A stretch of DNA of 64,000 nucleotides from Halostreptopolyspora alba (GCA_003725585.1 RJMB01000012.1:90201-154200); one strand, 5' to 3'. Positions 8,592 to 17,541 are shown, counted from the first letter of the stretch. Numbers and translations: made by a program. The notes: generated by a model from the letters alone, not told the origin.

Positions 8592-9884
8592 ATGGCCGAT
8601 CCCCCCTCCTCTCCCCGGCCTGGGCGGCTGCGCCAGCTGAAAGAGCTCGCGCAGAGTCTGCTCGGGGTGATCGTCGCGGCGTGGGCGGTGGCGGTGGTCG
8701 TGGTGGCGCTGATCTCGGCGGGCACCTGGGCGGTGTTGGGGTTTCCGCCGCCGGAGCTGCCTGAGGCGCTGGCGCCGCGGGACATGGACGCCATCGCCAC
8801 CCGCGCCTTCGCCGTGGTCGCCGGGCTGGGGGGAACCGCGCTGCTGGTGATCCACTACCGCCGCCAGCGCACCACCGAAAACGGCGAGCAGCGCGAGGCG
8901 ACCCGGCTGTTCAACGAGCGCTTCACCGCCGCCTATACCGAACTGGGCAGCGACCACGCCGCGGTACGCCTGGGGGCTGTGCACTCCCTGGCCCACCTGG
9001 CTGACGATGCCCCCAGCCGCGAGCTGCGCCAAAGCTGCATCGACGTGCTGTGCGCCTACCTCCGCATGCCCTACCAGCCCGCCCCCGAACCCCTGCCCGA
9101 GGACGCCACAGACGAGCAGCGCCGTGATCACCAGGCGCGTTCACTGACCCATGCCTCCCTACGCGAGGTCCGCCACACCGTCATCCGCACCATCACCGCC
9201 CACCTGCGCGACGATGCCCCCCGACCCTGGCAGGGTCACGACTTCGACTTCACCGGCACCGTCTTCGACGGCGGCGACTTCACCTACGCCCACTTCTCCG
9301 GCGGGACAGTGGACTTCACCCACGCCACCTTCTCCAACGGGAGGGTGACCTTCAGACACGCCCACTTCTCCGGCGGGACGGTGAACTTCAGCGATGCCCA
9401 TTTCTCTGGCGGCACAGTGGACTTCACCCACGCCACCTTCTCCGGTGGGAGGGCGAACTTCAGTGGTGCCCATTTCTCTGGGGGCACGGTGACCTACACC
9501 GCCCACTTCTCCGGCGGGACGGTGAACTTCAGTGGTGCCCATTTCTCTGGCGGCACAGTGACCTACACCGGCGCTCGGTTCTCCGGGGGCACGGTGAACT
9601 TCATCCTTGCCCGGTTCTCCGGGGGCACGGTGGACTTCACCCACGCCACCTTCTCCAACGGGAGGGTGACCTTCAGTGGTGCCGGGTTCTCCGGAGGCAC
9701 GGTGACCTTCGGCGGTGTCGGGCTCTCCAGCGGGCCGGTCCCCACTCCCGGAGGGTTGGTGGAGGCGACTCGGCGTGGGGTGCCGGGGGTGGTGCTGCTG
9801 CCACCGGAATGGAAAGAATCGGCGGAGGCCGACAAGGACGAGGACCACGGGTCTGACGGCGAGAGCGCGTCAACGGATGATTGA
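8592..9884 (+). CDS. Membrane-anchored pentapeptide-repeat-like protein
   Basis: A 430-residue protein. Two hydrophobic segments (about residues 22-50 and 71-89) anchor it. A soluble part (about 95-215) has the motif FNERFTAAYTELGSDHAAVRLG, seen in many actinobacterial pentapeptide-repeat proteins. Residues about 217-385 are a solenoid of near-identical ten-residue units, consensus A-x-F-S-G-G-T-V-x-F, equal to two pentapeptides with Phe at the stacking positions. One unit (TYTAHFSGG) has nine residues instead of ten, which breaks the register once. Function is unknown; such solenoids mediate binding. Confidence 0.75.
   Translation: MADPPSSPRPGRLRQLKELAQSLLGVIVAAWAVAVVVVALISAGTWAVLGFPPPELPEALAPRDMDAIATRAFAVVAGLGGTALLVIHYRRQRTTENGEQREATRLFNERFTAAYTELGSDHAAVRLGAVHSLAHLADDAPSRELRQSCIDVLCAYLRMPYQPAPEPLPEDATDEQRRDHQARSLTHASLREVRHTVIRTITAHLRDDAPRPWQGHDFDFTGTVFDGGDFTYAHFSGGTVDFTHATFSNGRVTFRHAHFSGGTVNFSDAHFSGGTVDFTHATFSGGRANFSGAHFSGGTVTYTAHFSGGTVNFSGAHFSGGTVTYTGARFSGGTVNFILARFSGGTVDFTHATFSNGRVTFSGAGFSGGTVTFGGVGLSSGPVPTPGGLVEATRRGVPGVVLLPPEWKESAEADKDEDHGSDGESASTDD
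9285..9715 (+). repeat. 30-bp tandem repeats inside the pentapeptide gene
   Basis: About fourteen near-identical 30-base units, each encoding one decapeptide around TTCTCCGGCGGGACGGTG. DNA-level similarity exceeds what the protein pattern requires, pointing to recent tandem duplication. One unit near 9490-9505 is three bases short. Confidence 0.7.
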
Positions 9885-9966
9885 CCCCGACCGTGCCCGC
9901 TGTGTCCGGTTCCTGGGTTCCGATAAGTGGCTGGCGGCATAGTCGGACCTGAATCGCTCAATCCGA

Positions 9967-10465
9967 GTGAACTACCGGAACCTGCTGGACGCTCACATCC
10001 TGCTCAGGTGGGGCAACCTCTACCGGTACACGCGGTGGAGTTCGAGGACGTCGCCGCGTTGTTCGCTCTGGTACAGAAATCCAAGGATGAAGCGGGGCGA
10101 GCGCTGGGGGCGCCACAGATGCGCGCTCCGCTCCGTTGTTCACCACGGCGCGCGGATGCCCGATGCGGCTGCGCAACTGGAGCTATCAGGAGTTCTACCC
10201 GGCGTTGGGGCCGGCCGGTCTTGAGGGGACCGGGTTGCCCCCGCACACGTTTCGCCACACCGCGGCGTCGCTGGCGATCGCGGCCGGTGTGGACATCAAG
10301 GTTGTGCAGACGATGCTTGGGCACAAGTCGGCGACGGTGACCCTGGATATCTACGGGCATCTGTGGCCGGACCGGCTCGACGAGGTGGTCGATGTGATGG
10401 ACGCGCGCCGTCTCGAAGCCCTCACAGCAACGAAGGGAGGTGAAAAGCAGAAAGGCCGCACCTAA
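9967..10465 (+). pseudogene. Tyrosine integrase pseudogene (internal deletion, frameshifts)
   Basis: Three pieces of a phage-type integrase lie in different frames. 9967 onward reads NYRNLLDAHILLRWGN, an Int arm/core-binding start. After a shift near 10020 it reads LPVHAVEFEDVAALFA. From about 10138 a third frame reads FTTARGCPMR and the intact C-terminal catalytic part: HTFRHTAASL (Arg, His), LGHKSA (His) and LDIYGHLW (Tyr nucleophile). The middle, including the first catalytic Arg, is deleted. Just past the stop are two direct copies of TGTGTACT (10470-10477, 10481-10488), a pattern often seen after actinobacterial int genes near the att site. Inactive remnant of an integrative element. Confidence 0.75.
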
Positions 10466-10638
10466 GCCATGTGTACTAAATGTGTACTGGCCCGGTACGG
10501 CCCATGTTCCCGCGGCTCCGCGTTAGGTCTCGGACCTGCGGCGCAACCGGCTACCTGGTGTCCGAGGGGAGTGGCGAACCTCTGGCACATGCCCTCGACC
10601 TGTCCACGTCCTTCGCGTTGGACGGGCGGTGACCTGGC

Positions 10639-11017
10639 ATGGATACTTTCCGCTGGTCCCGCTGGACAACCATCCGTGGGGTGCTTCTGCTGGCCGCGAT
10701 CGCGGTCGTGGTCTCCTACTCCCACATGTACGGCCTGGCGCCGCGGCATGGCGAGCCTGCCTGGCGGGCGGCGCTGTTCCCGCTATCGGTGGACGGGACA
10801 GTGGTCGCGGCGTCGATGACGTTGCTATCCGACGCCCGCCAAGGAAGCCGCGGCGGACTGCTTCCCTGGAGCCTGTTGATCCTGGGCAGCGTCGCCTCAA
10901 TCGCGGCCAACATCGCTCGCGGTGGCCGATCCCACCGTGTGGTCGCGCATCACCCACGCCTGGCCCTCGTTCGCGCTGATCGGCTCCTATGAGCTGCTGA
11001 TGCGCCAGTTCCGGGCG
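10639..11017 (+). pseudogene. DUF2637 (SpdB-like) membrane protein, frameshifted
   Basis: From ATG 10639 the frame reads RWSRWTTIRGVLLLAAIAVV, YSHMYGLA, FPLSVDGTVVAASMTLL and ILGSVASIAANIA, the DUF2637 pattern with transmembrane helices. Near 10915 a one-base shift moves the continuation, VADPTVWSRITHAWPSFALI followed by GSYELLMRQ, into another frame. DUF2637 proteins are carried on actinomycete integrative conjugative elements and plasmids beside transfer genes. It follows the integrase remnant, so both probably came from one AICE-like element. A second truncated relative is at 42707. Confidence 0.7.
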
Positions 11018-11124
11018 AACTCCTTCTGCACACGCAATGCACACGCAGTGCGTACGGTGCGTCACGAACACAGAAGGGAGCTTGGGTGTAGGTATGAGTT
11101 CTTGGATGTGGTGCTGTGCGGAAG

Positions 11125-11286
11125 ATGAAGAATGGTTGGTGCTTCGGCGCCGCCCTGCGGGGGGAGTCGTCAAACCACCCACTACGGTATCGGCCGTTCA
11201 AGAAAGCCACGGCGTGCTGGAACCGCATCACCGCCCAGTACCCCCGGCTGTTCGCCCACTGGGCATGGACGACCACTCTGCGGTGA
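11125..11286 (+). pseudogene. C-terminal piece of a group II intron maturase (probable)
   Basis: A short frame of 53 codons begins at ATG 11125, contains HPLRYRPFKKATACWNRI and YPRLFAHWAW, and ends 12 bases before a domain-V-like RNA element. Position and composition (W/R/H-rich, just ahead of domain V) match the end of an intron-encoded reverse transcriptase/maturase. The catalytic part is absent, so it is a fragment joined to the DUF2637 remnant. I rely mostly on the following RNA element for this call. Confidence 0.45.
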
Positions 11287-11298
11287 TCACAACAGCAA

Positions 11299-11372
11299 GA
11301 GCCCGGTGACGGGAGACTGTCACGCCGGGATCTGTGGGAGCCCGGGGGTGAAAATCCCCCAGGCTACCCGAC
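11299..11372 (+). ncRNA. Group II intron domain V/VI remnant
   Basis: 11299-11332 is a 34-nt hairpin with domain V layout. A 5' strand GAGCCCGGTGAC and a 3' strand GTCACGCCGGGATC enclose an eight-base loop; GTGAC pairs with GTCAC, a two-base bulge follows, then CCG/CGG. The AGC triad on the 5' side faces GAT instead of the usual GTT, a likely inactivating change. A second hairpin, GCC-CGGGGG / CCCCC-A-GGC (11338-11364), has one unpaired A on its 3' side, as expected for the domain VI branch site. The 5' intron domains are missing. Confidence 0.55.
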
Positions 11373-12064
11373 CCTGCGCGGGCGCGTATCCGTCGGCCGT
11401 AGGCGTGAACACAACCGGGGCCATGGGTGATTTCCTCCAACATTGACTACCGGTTGTGTATGTATATGCCCGTCCAGTGACATCGTAATCACCCTACGAC
11501 TGGCCGTCCGACCCACCGACCTGAAACCTGTGGGCGCGACATCTGTGTCGTGCGATGCCACTCAGATAGTTCCACCGTTTTGCGGCTATCGGTGAGGTTC
11601 GTTTTGTTCTGAAGGTACGATCCGCAATCCATACGAACCGCGGGCCCAGGCCGAAACCAGTGGTGAACGCGGGCTGTGTCCGGCACCGGCCCGGGCCGGG
11701 CTCGGCCGGTGCCTGTTCGGGCAGGCGCTAAGTGTGTTGGTGCTGGCCAGTGCTGAGCATGGGTTCGGGTGTCCTGCGGACTGGCGGCCCAGGATCGCAG
11801 CGCCGGTTTGAACCGGGACCCGTGTTCGAGTTCTGCGGTTCCGGGCTCCGTCTTCGTTCGCGTTTGAGCGTCAGCGTTCCTTTCTGTCGGCGGTGTCCGG
11901 CAGTTGTGGCGCCATACCCGTGGCGATCCTGCCGTGACCATCGGCGTGGCCGAGAGGCCGCCGCAGATGTCGCCCCCGTGCCTGTCCGGGGCGGATGTGA
12001 GTGTGCTCGACCGCTGGTGGCCGCGACCCACAGTGGTGGAGGACATCGCGGTCGAGCACGTCAC
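11373..12064. other. Gene-free stretch with one strong hairpin
   Basis: Nearly 700 bases without a convincing gene. A perfect hairpin GGCACCGGCC / GGCCGGTGCC (11682-11691, 11704-11713, 12-base loop) has no T run after it. The rest lies downstream of the ABC permease stop. Confidence 0.4.
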
Positions 12065-12889
12065 CTATCCGGCTGAATCCCCCCTGTCGCCTACCGTGGC
12101 ATCTCCCGGCGCGGTGGCGAGGAGTCTGTTGTGGCGGGCCGTCGAAAGGCGGTTCCTCGTTCTCAGGCAGAACGCTCCGAAGGCGATCGCGCTCAGCACG
12201 GCGGCCCAGAGAGCGCTCACGGCGATGGCGGACGTGGGCATGCTGTCGGTGAAGCCCGCCGCCAGGCCCAACTGCGTCCCTCCGTAGCCCGGTAGCAGGG
12301 CGATGGTGCCGGAGTCGGCGGTCGGATTGATTATGGGGTTCTGCAGCACCATGTCGATCACCGTGGCCAGGATGATCACGAACAGCCCTTCCAGCTCCCC
12401 TGGTAGGAACAAAGCGAGGAAGAGGCCCATGGAACCGTAGACCACACCGCTGAGGAACAGACCGAGCCACAGGAGCGGGGGCTGCTGGACTTGCCAGTAC
12501 CACCCGACCCACACGGTGGCATAGCCACTGACGACCGCAGCGGTGAGGGCGAGGGTCGTCAGCTTGGCCGCGATCAGGGCCAGGCGCGGGTATCCGGCTC
12601 CCACCAGTCGGCGGTCGAACTCGCCCGCCCGGTGCGCCGCCGCGAACATGGCGAACCCGACCAGTTGGGATACGAGGTTGACCGCGACGCTGATCGTGGA
12701 GGTCTCGTTTCCCCAGGCGGTGATCTGGACGTCCATCGTGCGGTGCCGGAACACCAGCGCTTCGTCGGTGACGACGACGTAGGCAAGGGTGATGACGACG
12801 GGAATGAGGCAGAGCAGAATCACCGCCGCCAGGCGGTTCTTGCTCAGTTCAACCAGGCCGTGACGGGTGGCGACGAGGTAGGCGGTCAT
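12065..12889 (-). CDS. ABC-2-type transporter permease
   Basis: A 274-residue membrane protein with about six hydrophobic segments, the first at residues 22-41 (AAVILLCLIPVVITLAYVVV) and the others in the second half. It lacks ATPase motifs. The ATG overlaps the ATPase stop by ATGA (12886-12889), so it is translationally coupled to the ATPase and is its membrane partner. Coupling continues to the prenyl-synthase fusion upstream, so export of that enzyme's product is an attractive inference. Self-protection is an alternative. Substrate unknown. Confidence 0.8.
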   Translation of the reverse strand: MTAYLVATRHGLVELSKNRLAAVILLCLIPVVITLAYVVVTDEALVFRHRTMDVQITAWGNETSTISVAVNLVSQLVGFAMFAAAHRAGEFDRRLVGAGYPRLALIAAKLTTLALTAAVVSGYATVWVGWYWQVQQPPLLWLGLFLSGVVYGSMGLFLALFLPGELEGLFVIILATVIDMVLQNPIINPTADSGTIALLPGYGGTQLGLAAGFTDSMPTSAIAVSALWAAVLSAIAFGAFCLRTRNRLSTARHNRLLATAPGDATVGDRGDSAG

Positions 12890-13497
12890 ACGGTGCTCCT
12901 TGTGGTCACCTCGTCGAGAACGCCGCCGCGGAGGCGGTGCAGGGCGTCCAGGCGCTCGGTGTCGTAGGCCAGGTGGGATACGACCACGATGGCCTTGCCC
13001 GCAGCGCTCAGCTCCGACGCCAGTTCCCAGAAACGCAGGTAGGTCTCCCAGTCAAAGCCTTGGTAGGGCTCGTCGAGCAGAACCACCGCCGGGTCGTGCA
13101 TGAGAGCGAGGAGCAGGTTGAGCTTCTGCCGGGTGCCCCCGCTCAGGTGCTTGACGGGCATGGTGCGGTAATGGGCGAAGCCGAGCCGGTCGATCAGCTC
13201 CTCGGCACGACCGAGCCGACGCAGCCGATAGGCGATCTGGAAGTAGCGCAGATGCTGGTCGACGGTCAGTTCGGTGTTGAGCACCGGGTGTTGGGGGCAG
13301 TATCCGAGGCTTCCGTCGAGGTGGACTGATCCGACGTCCGGGGTGAGTTCGCCGCTCAGTATCCGCAGCAGTGTGGTCTTGCCAGACCCGTTCTCGCCGA
13401 CGACGCCGACGAGGCGACCTGGCCGGACCCGCAGATCGACACCCTCGAGTACGGACTTGCGACCGTACGCCTTACGGACTCCAGTGACCCGGAGCAT
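12886..13497 (-). CDS. ABC transporter ATP-binding protein
   Basis: A 203-residue nucleotide-binding domain. Walker A is GENGSGKTT (residues about 34-42), the Q-loop region is YCPQHP, the signature is LSGGT (degenerate LSGGQ), Walker B is VVLLDEP and the switch His is in VVSHL. It is short, a bare domain without a C-terminal regulatory extension. Its ATG overlaps the stop of the prenyl-synthase fusion by one base (TGATG), and its own stop overlaps the permease start. It powers the adjacent ABC-2 permease. Confidence 0.88.
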   Translation of the reverse strand: MLRVTGVRKAYGRKSVLEGVDLRVRPGRLVGVVGENGSGKTTLLRILSGELTPDVGSVHLDGSLGYCPQHPVLNTELTVDQHLRYFQIAYRLRRLGRAEELIDRLGFAHYRTMPVKHLSGGTRQKLNLLLALMHDPAVVLLDEPYQGFDWETYLRFWELASELSAAGKAIVVVSHLAYDTERLDALHRLRGGVLDEVTTRSTV

Positions 13498-15206
13498 CAG
13501 CGCACCCCTTTCAGCATGGCGCCGGATCCGCCACCGAAACGGCGCTGCCGACCGGCGTAGGCGCTGATGGCGTGGCGCAGATGGGCCTCCTGGAAATCCG
13601 GCCAGAGGATGTCCTCGAAGACGATCTCGGAGTAGGCGGTGTGCCAGGGAAGGAAGTTACTCGTCCGCTGCTCACCGGAGGTGCGGAGCAGGAGGTCCAC
13701 GTCGGGCAGCTCCGGGTCGTACAGATAGCGCGCGAAGCGGTCCTGGGTGAGGCCGGCGGGGTCTACACGGCCGGCGAGGGCGTCCTCGGCCATTCGGGCC
13801 GCGGCGGCGACGAGCTCCTGGCGTCCTCCGTAGTCGAGGCAGACAGTGAACGTGAGACGGCCGTTGCCGGAGGTGAGGTTCTCGGCGTGCTCGAGCTTGG
13901 CCCGCAGCCCTGGCGACACCTTGTCGCGGCGGCCGTTCCAGAGGACGCGGACTCCCTTGTTGTGCAGGCGGGTGGTAAGCGCCTCGAACCGTTCGCTCAG
14001 CATGTCGAACAGCGCCGTCACCTCGCCCTGGGACCGGGACCAGTTCTCGACGGAGAACGCGAACACCGTCAGGTACGGCACACCGCACTCGATGGCGGCG
14101 TCCACCAACCGGTGGTACGCGTCTTCGCCAGCGACGTGCCCATCGATCGGTGGGCGACCGCGTTCGGCGGCCCAGCGCCGGTTGCCGTCCATGATCACGG
14201 CGATGTGGCGGGGCGGCTCCGAAACCGTGGTCCCTCCGCGCTGCCGCCTGGACCGTAGCCTGTCGAGCCAGGAGGCGCGCCGGTGCCCTCGCCCGGCGGG
14301 CCGCGCGGGGGGACGGGTCATCCAGGACTGGAAGGAGGAGGTAGCCAGCCCGTTCCGGGGAGGAGTCGGAAGGTCCAGCGGGGTTCGCAGTAGGGCGTTA
14401 CCTCGACGCTCGATTTCACTCAGCCACAGGTCCATGCCGTTCGTCAGCGCGGATACGAACGGCTCGCTCGACGGATGGACGGCCTCCCGCCCCCGGGCTC
14501 CCTCGGCCAGGAGCGCGCGCGCACGGTCGACCTCGAACCGGATCAGCTCCGTGTGGGCGCGTCCGGGACGCCGGTTCCTCAGGGCCTGCGCGGTCAGGTC
14601 GAACTGTTCGAGATCACAGCGCGGCAGGTAGCAGCGGCCGCGCCTGAGGTCGATCACGAGGTCGCTGAGTACTTCGGCCAGCTGGAACGCCTCCCCCAGT
14701 ACCGACATCAGCCGCGGCGCCTCCTGGCCGGCCGGTTCCAGCAATGGTGTGGTTAGCTCCGCCCAAGCGCCGCTATGCCCCCGAAGGAACCCTCGCAGTT
14801 CCTCGAACGTGGCGAAGTCGACTGGTTCCCCGCAGTCCTTCTCCAGCGCGGACAGATACTCGAGCAGCGCATCACGGTCGAGCTCCCACACCTTGGCCGT
14901 GTGGACGAACGCACGCCGTACCGGGTGGGTGCTGCGCGCCGTTTCCAGTTCCTGGAATATGGTCTCGCGCAAGCGCGCAACGGCTCGGGGGCGGTCGCCT
15001 TCCCGGCCCTCGTCGGCCAGATGGTCCGCCCACAGGGCGAAGGCCGACAACGCGTGAATGTGTGGCCGTTTGGGCGCGGGGAGCAGGTCGACGGTTGTGT
15101 ACGAGAGGTGGTGTGTCCGCGCGTGCATTCTGCGGCAGACCTCGAACGCGCGCTGAAGATCGGGGTCGCGGACTCCAGCCACATCCAGCGTGTTGGTAGT
15201 GCTCAA
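13497..15206 (-). CDS. Squalene/phytoene-synthase-like + cis-prenyltransferase fusion
   Basis: A 569-residue two-domain protein. Residues about 10-280 resemble squalene/phytoene synthases, with both Asp motifs for Mg-diphosphate: DHLAD (61-65) and DLVID before LRRGRCYLP (182-186). A basic, Pro/Arg-rich linker (about 285-330) joins residues 331-569, a complete cis-prenyltransferase (UppS fold): HIAVIMDGNRRWA with catalytic Asp at about 340, FAFSVENW, and the C-terminal RTSGEQRTSNFLPW. Each half has its usual length and key residues, so both may be active. Inferred: the cis-prenyl half makes a Z-polyprenyl diphosphate that the other half condenses or rearranges. It heads an overlapping operon with the ABC transporter; the upstream DNA is AT-rich. 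Confidence 0.85.
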   Translation of the reverse strand: MSTTNTLDVAGVRDPDLQRAFEVCRRMHARTHHLSYTTVDLLPAPKRPHIHALSAFALWADHLADEGREGDRPRAVARLRETIFQELETARSTHPVRRAFVHTAKVWELDRDALLEYLSALEKDCGEPVDFATFEELRGFLRGHSGAWAELTTPLLEPAGQEAPRLMSVLGEAFQLAEVLSDLVIDLRRGRCYLPRCDLEQFDLTAQALRNRRPGRAHTELIRFEVDRARALLAEGARGREAVHPSSEPFVSALTNGMDLWLSEIERRGNALLRTPLDLPTPPRNGLATSSFQSWMTRPPARPAGRGHRRASWLDRLRSRRQRGGTTVSEPPRHIAVIMDGNRRWAAERGRPPIDGHVAGEDAYHRLVDAAIECGVPYLTVFAFSVENWSRSQGEVTALFDMLSERFEALTTRLHNKGVRVLWNGRRDKVSPGLRAKLEHAENLTSGNGRLTFTVCLDYGGRQELVAAAARMAEDALAGRVDPAGLTQDRFARYLYDPELPDVDLLLRTSGEQRTSNFLPWHTAYSEIVFEDILWPDFQEAHLRHAISAYAGRQRRFGGGSGAMLKGVR

Positions 15207-15780
15207 AAAATCGCCCCAGCCTATTTTTTACAACTCCCTGGTTCACGCTCGAACCGCGGACGAGTGTATCCAAAAAGAGTGCCGCCCGATGTTCCTCATC
15301 GCAAATACGCCCGTTTTTTGTGGATTTATTATGAGCGCACAGAAAAGCAACATATTCGCATGAGGTGAGCCACTGATCCTTTCGGGGTAATCGATGGTGG
15401 CTGTGTGTTCCGGTGTACATATCGCTCCCTGGTGCCGTGGACTCCCCGAACGAGCCGGTTGTCCGATTCCTGGGGCCCGGTCGGCGGCCGGATCCCTCCT
15501 GAAGAGGGCGCATCGCTACGAGCGTGAACGCGGCGACCTCCGGCTCGCTCCACGTGGCGGCGGCCGGGATCAACGGGGCCAGAGTGGAGAAGATGTTCCT
15601 GCCCCCAACCGTGGTGGGCACGTACGTTCCTCCCAGCTCGGGTGATGCCAGGAAGCCGTACCGACGAAGCGCCAAGGGCGTGTGGGATGCGGTGGACGTT
15701 TTCGGACGCAAGGTCGAGCTGGTCCGCCAGATCGCACGCGAGCGTGCCGAGCAAGTGGTCCCGCTTCCAGATCACCAGGG
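15207..15780. other. AT-rich leader of the prenyl operon plus out-of-frame CPBP tail
   Basis: 15200-15360 is unusually AT-rich for the window (several A/T runs, for example near 15205, 15226 and 15313) and probably carries the promoter of the fusion gene. The part from about 15640 to 15780 reads, on the minus strand, as the continuation of the CPBP protein (PWENYVFALVAVALVIWKRD) in the frame lost by the upstream shift. Nothing else is recognised. Confidence 0.5.
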
Positions 15781-16473
15781 CTACTGCCACGAGGGCGAAC
15801 ACGTAGTTCTCCCACGGCTGCCCCTCGGGGGGTAGGCGGGGATGTTGGCCTGGAAGCGGAACAGGGCGGGGATGAGGATGCTGCCGCGGGAGACGTTGAA
15901 CAGGGGCGTCATGATGACCGACAGGGCGAACGCACCGAGCGTGAACGGGCCGAAGGGCCATGCGCTCTGCGGGGTGCCGCTGAGCAGGAACGCGGGCGGA
16001 TGCCACAGCCCCCAGAAGAATCCGAGGACCAGGCTGGTCACCAAGGGGTTGAACCGGCGTTGCAGCATCGGCTGGGCGTAACCGCGCCAGCCGAGTTCCT
16101 CGATCGGTCCGAGTAGGAGTGCCGGGATCAGCGCGGGCAGGACCATGGACCACGGGGAGAAGGGGAACTCGCCCGCCGTCCCATTCAGCAGCGCGCTCAC
16201 GTACTTGCCCGCGGGCATCGCGAGCAGCGGGAACCACCACCATCCGGCGGGCATCCGCCACAGGATCAGACGGCGCGGATGGCTCCGGACATCGCGCAGG
16301 CCACCCTCCCGCCAGAGGACGTAGAGGGCCGCGAACTCGGGCGAGTACACGGCCAGGACGAACACCGGGTGCGTGCCGGACGGGGGGCCGAAGACCGGCT
16401 CCATGAGACCGCCGAATGCGATCAGGGACGCCAGAGCTCCCCAGCCGAACAAGAAGGTCAGAGCGAAGAACAC
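15781..16473 (-). pseudogene. CPBP-family intramembrane protease, 3' frameshift
   Basis: From GTG 16473 the frame reads a multi-helix membrane protein with the CPBP (CAAX protease/bacteriocin-processing) signature EELGWRGYAQPML and the later histidine motif FWGLWHPPAFLL. After FRFQANIPAYPP the frame ends in unrelated residues. The expected continuation (EGQPWENYVFALVAVAL) is present one base out of frame, with a seven-G run at the junction near 15826-15833. The catalytic motifs are complete; only the last helix is lost. It could be a real frameshift or a sequencing slip. It lies upstream of, and in the same direction as, the prenyl-synthase operon. Confidence 0.7.
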
Positions 16474-17010
16474 GACGAGTGGTCGACGAAGGCGGCTCTG
16501 CGGGGTGTCCTCTTGGCCGTCATGACGCCATCATCGATCTCCCTGTCACGCGCGTGGATCCGGATCTCCCCGGAGCAGCAACCTGAACCTGCTGGCGCGA
16601 CTTCAGGGTGGGTACCCTTACCGCCGGGTGCGGGGCACCCCGGAACGGACCCGACATCCACCCGCGATCGATCGCGCGACGGCACGCACGACATAATCCA
16701 GGACGCGTTCGATCCCGATTCCGGGACGCGGTCCGGACGCCGACTGGGTGTAGGAAGGTTTCGCCCGAGGGTCACGGAGCTCGTGTTCGGCCAGCTGGTC
16801 GAGTCCGCACCCAGTGGGATAGGGCCTCCCCCCGGACGCGATGGGCGAGCGCCAGGGTGTCCACGCACCTTCGGAGCAGCGCGTTGGGCACGTCGGCAAC
16901 CATGCTCAGGCACCTCAGGTCCGAGGTAAGCGAATTCCATCGCGATGAGTAAGGACTCCGGCGCCCGTGCGGTCGACAGCGGCCGGAGCTTCGTCGGTTC
17001 GCTTCGCCCA
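16474..17010. other. Gene-free stretch, nothing recognised
   Basis: Short frames occur on both strands but none resembles a known family, and codon use looks random. Possibly eroded coding sequence. Confidence 0.35.
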
Positions 17011-17130
17011 GGGCCGTCAGCCCAGCCGGTCGGCCAGGCACCGCACGGTGGGGTGGGAGTCAGTATGGCGGCGCCCCTCCACCCGATAGGTCAGCGGCGG
17101 GCTGAGCAGCGGAAGGCACACCGTCCCCGC
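17011..17130. repeat. Diverged 120-bp direct repeat, copy A
   Basis: Closely resembles 17715-17833. Both run from GGGCCGTCAG through CGGTGGGGTGGGA, GATAGGTCAGCGGCGGGCTG and GGAAGGCACACCGTCCCC. On the minus strand this copy reads LPLLSPPLTYR then HTDSHPTVRCLADRLG before a stop, like the end of a gene I do not recognise. Copy B has shifts in the same frame. The two copies flank the PspC gene. Confidence 0.65.
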
Positions 17131-17355
17131 AGTCGGCGGCGCCCCCAGGCCGGGCTCCGCCCAGTTGGGGGTGGCGGAGACACGCATCCGGCCACGCGTT
17201 CCTCGCCGTGCCGATCCCGGGGCGAGTGCCGCGGCCGGATCGGGGTAGGGCAGGGGTGCCATCTCCGGTCCGGCCACCGGTTGCGATGCCTCCGCTGCGA
17301 GCGCACCGCGGGGCCGGGTGCGGAGCGGTTGACGGGGGAAAGGAGTTGTGGAGCT

Positions 17356-17541
17356 ATGGCTTCGAGCGGTCTGGTGCGCACCCGTGACGGGTGGATCGCC
17401 GGCGTGTGTGCGGGTCTGGCACGCCGCTTCGGGGTGTCGCCGTTTCTGGTGCGGCTGCTGTTCGTGCTCTCGTGCGTGCTGCCGGGGCCGCAGGTGCTGA
17501 TCTACCTGGCGATGTGGATCGTGATCCCCAAGGAGACCTGA
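17356..17541 (+). CDS. PspC domain protein
   Basis: A 61-residue protein from ATG 17356 with an AAAGGAG ribosome site eleven bases upstream. It is a complete PspC domain: LVRTRDGWIAGVCAGLARRF, GVSPFLVRLLF, then one transmembrane helix ending IYLAMWIVIPKET. The C-terminal I-P sequence is typical. Known: PspC proteins are small membrane proteins linked to envelope stress; stand-alone actinobacterial ones are poorly characterised. A longer frame upstream reads through repeat A and is not believable. It sits between repeats A and B. Confidence 0.88.
   Translation: MASSGLVRTRDGWIAGVCAGLARRFGVSPFLVRLLFVLSCVLPGPQVLIYLAMWIVIPKET

Noticed and set aside
9285..9715. CRISPR array
   Set aside because: The 30-base units are contiguous, without spacers, and stay in one protein frame as pentapeptide repeats.
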